Origin: Chaetoceros tenuissimus
Taxonomy: Eukaryota > Bacillariophyta > Thalassiosirophyceae > Chaetocerotales > Chaetocerotaceae
Direction: 5' to 3'
NCBI GenBank assembly: GCA_021927905.1
Contig: BLLK01000042.1
Location: 1 to 64,000 of the forward strand
DNA length: 64,000 bases
The notes beneath the pieces are model-generated. The model was given only the letters and a program-made list of their open reading frames with translations, searched no databases and was not told the origin of the DNA. This document shows, piece by piece, positions 63,050 through 64,000 of this stretch; the first letter of the stretch is position 1; every line of letters starts with the position of its first letter. A program made the position numbers and the translations under genes.

Positions 63050-63637
63050 GTCTTGCAATATGGGGTTCCCACCACAGATCATAGTCAATAGCATTAATAA
63101 TATTTGGAGATGATCACTTCTTCTTATTATCACCTAGTTAGAGAATGATGGATATTGAAGTGAAAAGCATAGCATATCTTTCCATGTTATCAATACAAAG
63201 TATGTATGGTATAGATACTTGAACTGAAACTAGTTAATCTCTTTTGTCATACCTTTTTAAGCTATGAGAACAGACGTGCCGCTAGAAAGATAATAATAAT
63301 AATAATAATAATAATAGAAATATGAGAATATGTATATTTGCACATAGAACAAAACTAGTATTATGTATCTTGTGTTTATGATGAATTCCAACAGTTAAGA
63401 ATCTTACCAAGGTATGTAGTAGGCGTTGTGTTCTCGTCGTGAGAATAGAACATAGTACCAACCATCAGCACTTTCTTCATTTTTTAGAGATACTTATTCA
63501 TCACGATGATGATTTCGTTTTAAAGTTTTATTAACATGTAGACTCTTCAACTCATCTTTTTTAAAATATTATTCCGCTTGATTATTCATTCATTTTTGAA
63601 ACTCCGACTTCACGCTTCCCCAAAAAATCTCTTCGGT
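63050..63637. other. AT-rich region with AAT microsatellite
   Basis: No gene is seen apart from the microsatellite at 63289-63315. Confidence 0.5.
63289..63315 (+). repeat. AAT trinucleotide microsatellite
   Basis: An uninterrupted (ATA)n tract of about nine units following AGA. Confidence 0.85.
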
Positions 63638-64000
63638 TTAAAAAAGTTTAGCTAAATTAGTGTTGATAAGATTTGAAATAATTTTTACTATTGCCCCTGT
63701 TGCAACTCCTAGGACAAGTTTCACAGGATTGTATTTGAAAAACCGAGAAATCTCCCACAAGAATCCAAAAAAGACTTGAACACGCCAACTCCTAACTGCT
63801 TCTGAGATCACAGATCAAGATTCAACGTGAGTGCACAAAGTGTGGAAATCTAACATACCAAAAATATCTTGCCGTGTTTTTCTTTGCAATTTCAAAATCT
63901 ATTCGCTTCATTCATTCCTCTTTCCAAACTATAAAAACTAGTTGGCTCACTTCAATTAAAGATCCTGAAATCACAACCTAGAAGTAACAGAATTGAGAAA
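63638..64000 (-). CDS. 3' end of a gene running off the right edge (partial)
   Basis: The last exon is inferred at 63801-63638: after an acceptor (GATCTCAG) the frame reads EAVRSWRVQVFFGFLWEI, then SRFFKYNPVKLVLGVATGAI, and stops after NLINTNLAKLF. It has one hydrophobic segment. A donor GTATGT at 63858-63853 would leave a 57-nt intron, and the upstream piece (QRKTRQDIF) fits in phase, but no start is visible inside the window. The residue pattern looks coding; the exon structure is uncertain and no family is recognised. Confidence 0.4.

Noticed and set aside
1-64000. CRISPR arrays, transposons, integrated viral elements
   Set aside because: No regularly spaced repeats, transposase, reverse transcriptase, integrase or capsid-like frames are seen.

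Overview
The window reads as nuclear DNA of a diatom (Bacillariophyta), probably a centric species with a compact AT-rich genome. The evidence is the presequence of several proteins: a secretory signal followed by a phenylalanine-containing junction of the ASAFAP type (VSSFAPS at 47.1 kb, VLGFNS at 8.3 kb, GVDGFSNQ at 34.5 kb), as used for complex plastids. Supporting signs are a TLC-type nucleotide transporter, a pheophorbide-oxygenase-like Rieske protein, a Lys/Ser-rich secreted protein that recalls silica-wall proteins, and Pro/Ser linkers typical of secreted diatom proteins. Genes are dense and on both strands. Introns are few, short (mostly about 70-105 nt) and GT-AG with GTAAGT/GTGAGT donors. 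I see about 31 protein genes, one tRNA-Ala and a partial gene at the right edge. I see no transposon, provirus or CRISPR array.

Layout. 0-8.4 kb: NSUN-type RNA m5C methyltransferase, ankyrin protein, ABC1/UbiB kinase (2 exons), SHAQ-type MYB (2 exons), plastid-targeted unknown. 8.8-17.5 kb: a membrane-protein paralogue pair (8.8 and 15.6 kb) flanking a small STI1-like protein, a Rieske oxygenase and a basic disordered protein; then an MPDU1-like membrane protein. 17.6-26.5 kb: p62/NBR1-like autophagy receptor, C1D/Rrp47, CIA2/MIP18, two unknowns, PRA1 (3 exons), Hop2-like protein. 26.6-40 kb: PX sorting nexin, an RLY-repeat protein, a plastid half-size ABC transporter (3 exons), and a 1596-residue acidic protein carrying the same RLY repeat. 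40-48.6 kb: a DUF23/GT92-like glycosyltransferase, a MED17-like protein, an SLC35-type transporter and a plastid DUF3598-like protein. 48.6-64 kb: a secreted subtilase, divergent from a 1699-residue secreted protein joining a Lys/Ser-rich region, a DUF3431 domain and two sulfotransferase domains; then Pkr1-like protein, ArfGAP (2 exons), NTT nucleotide transporter, tRNA-Ala(UGC) and a partial gene.

Together many genes serve the secretory and endosomal route (PRA1, ArfGAP, sorting nexin, SLC35, MPDU1, Pkr1, glycosyltransferase, subtilase) and the plastid. The most unusual item is the secreted Lys/Ser-rich DUF3431-sulfotransferase fusion and its divergent subtilase neighbour, a candidate extracellular-matrix or silica-wall pair. 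Non-coding signals include an ACGTACGT-like motif upstream of at least seven genes and three consecutive perfect hairpins after the MYB gene.
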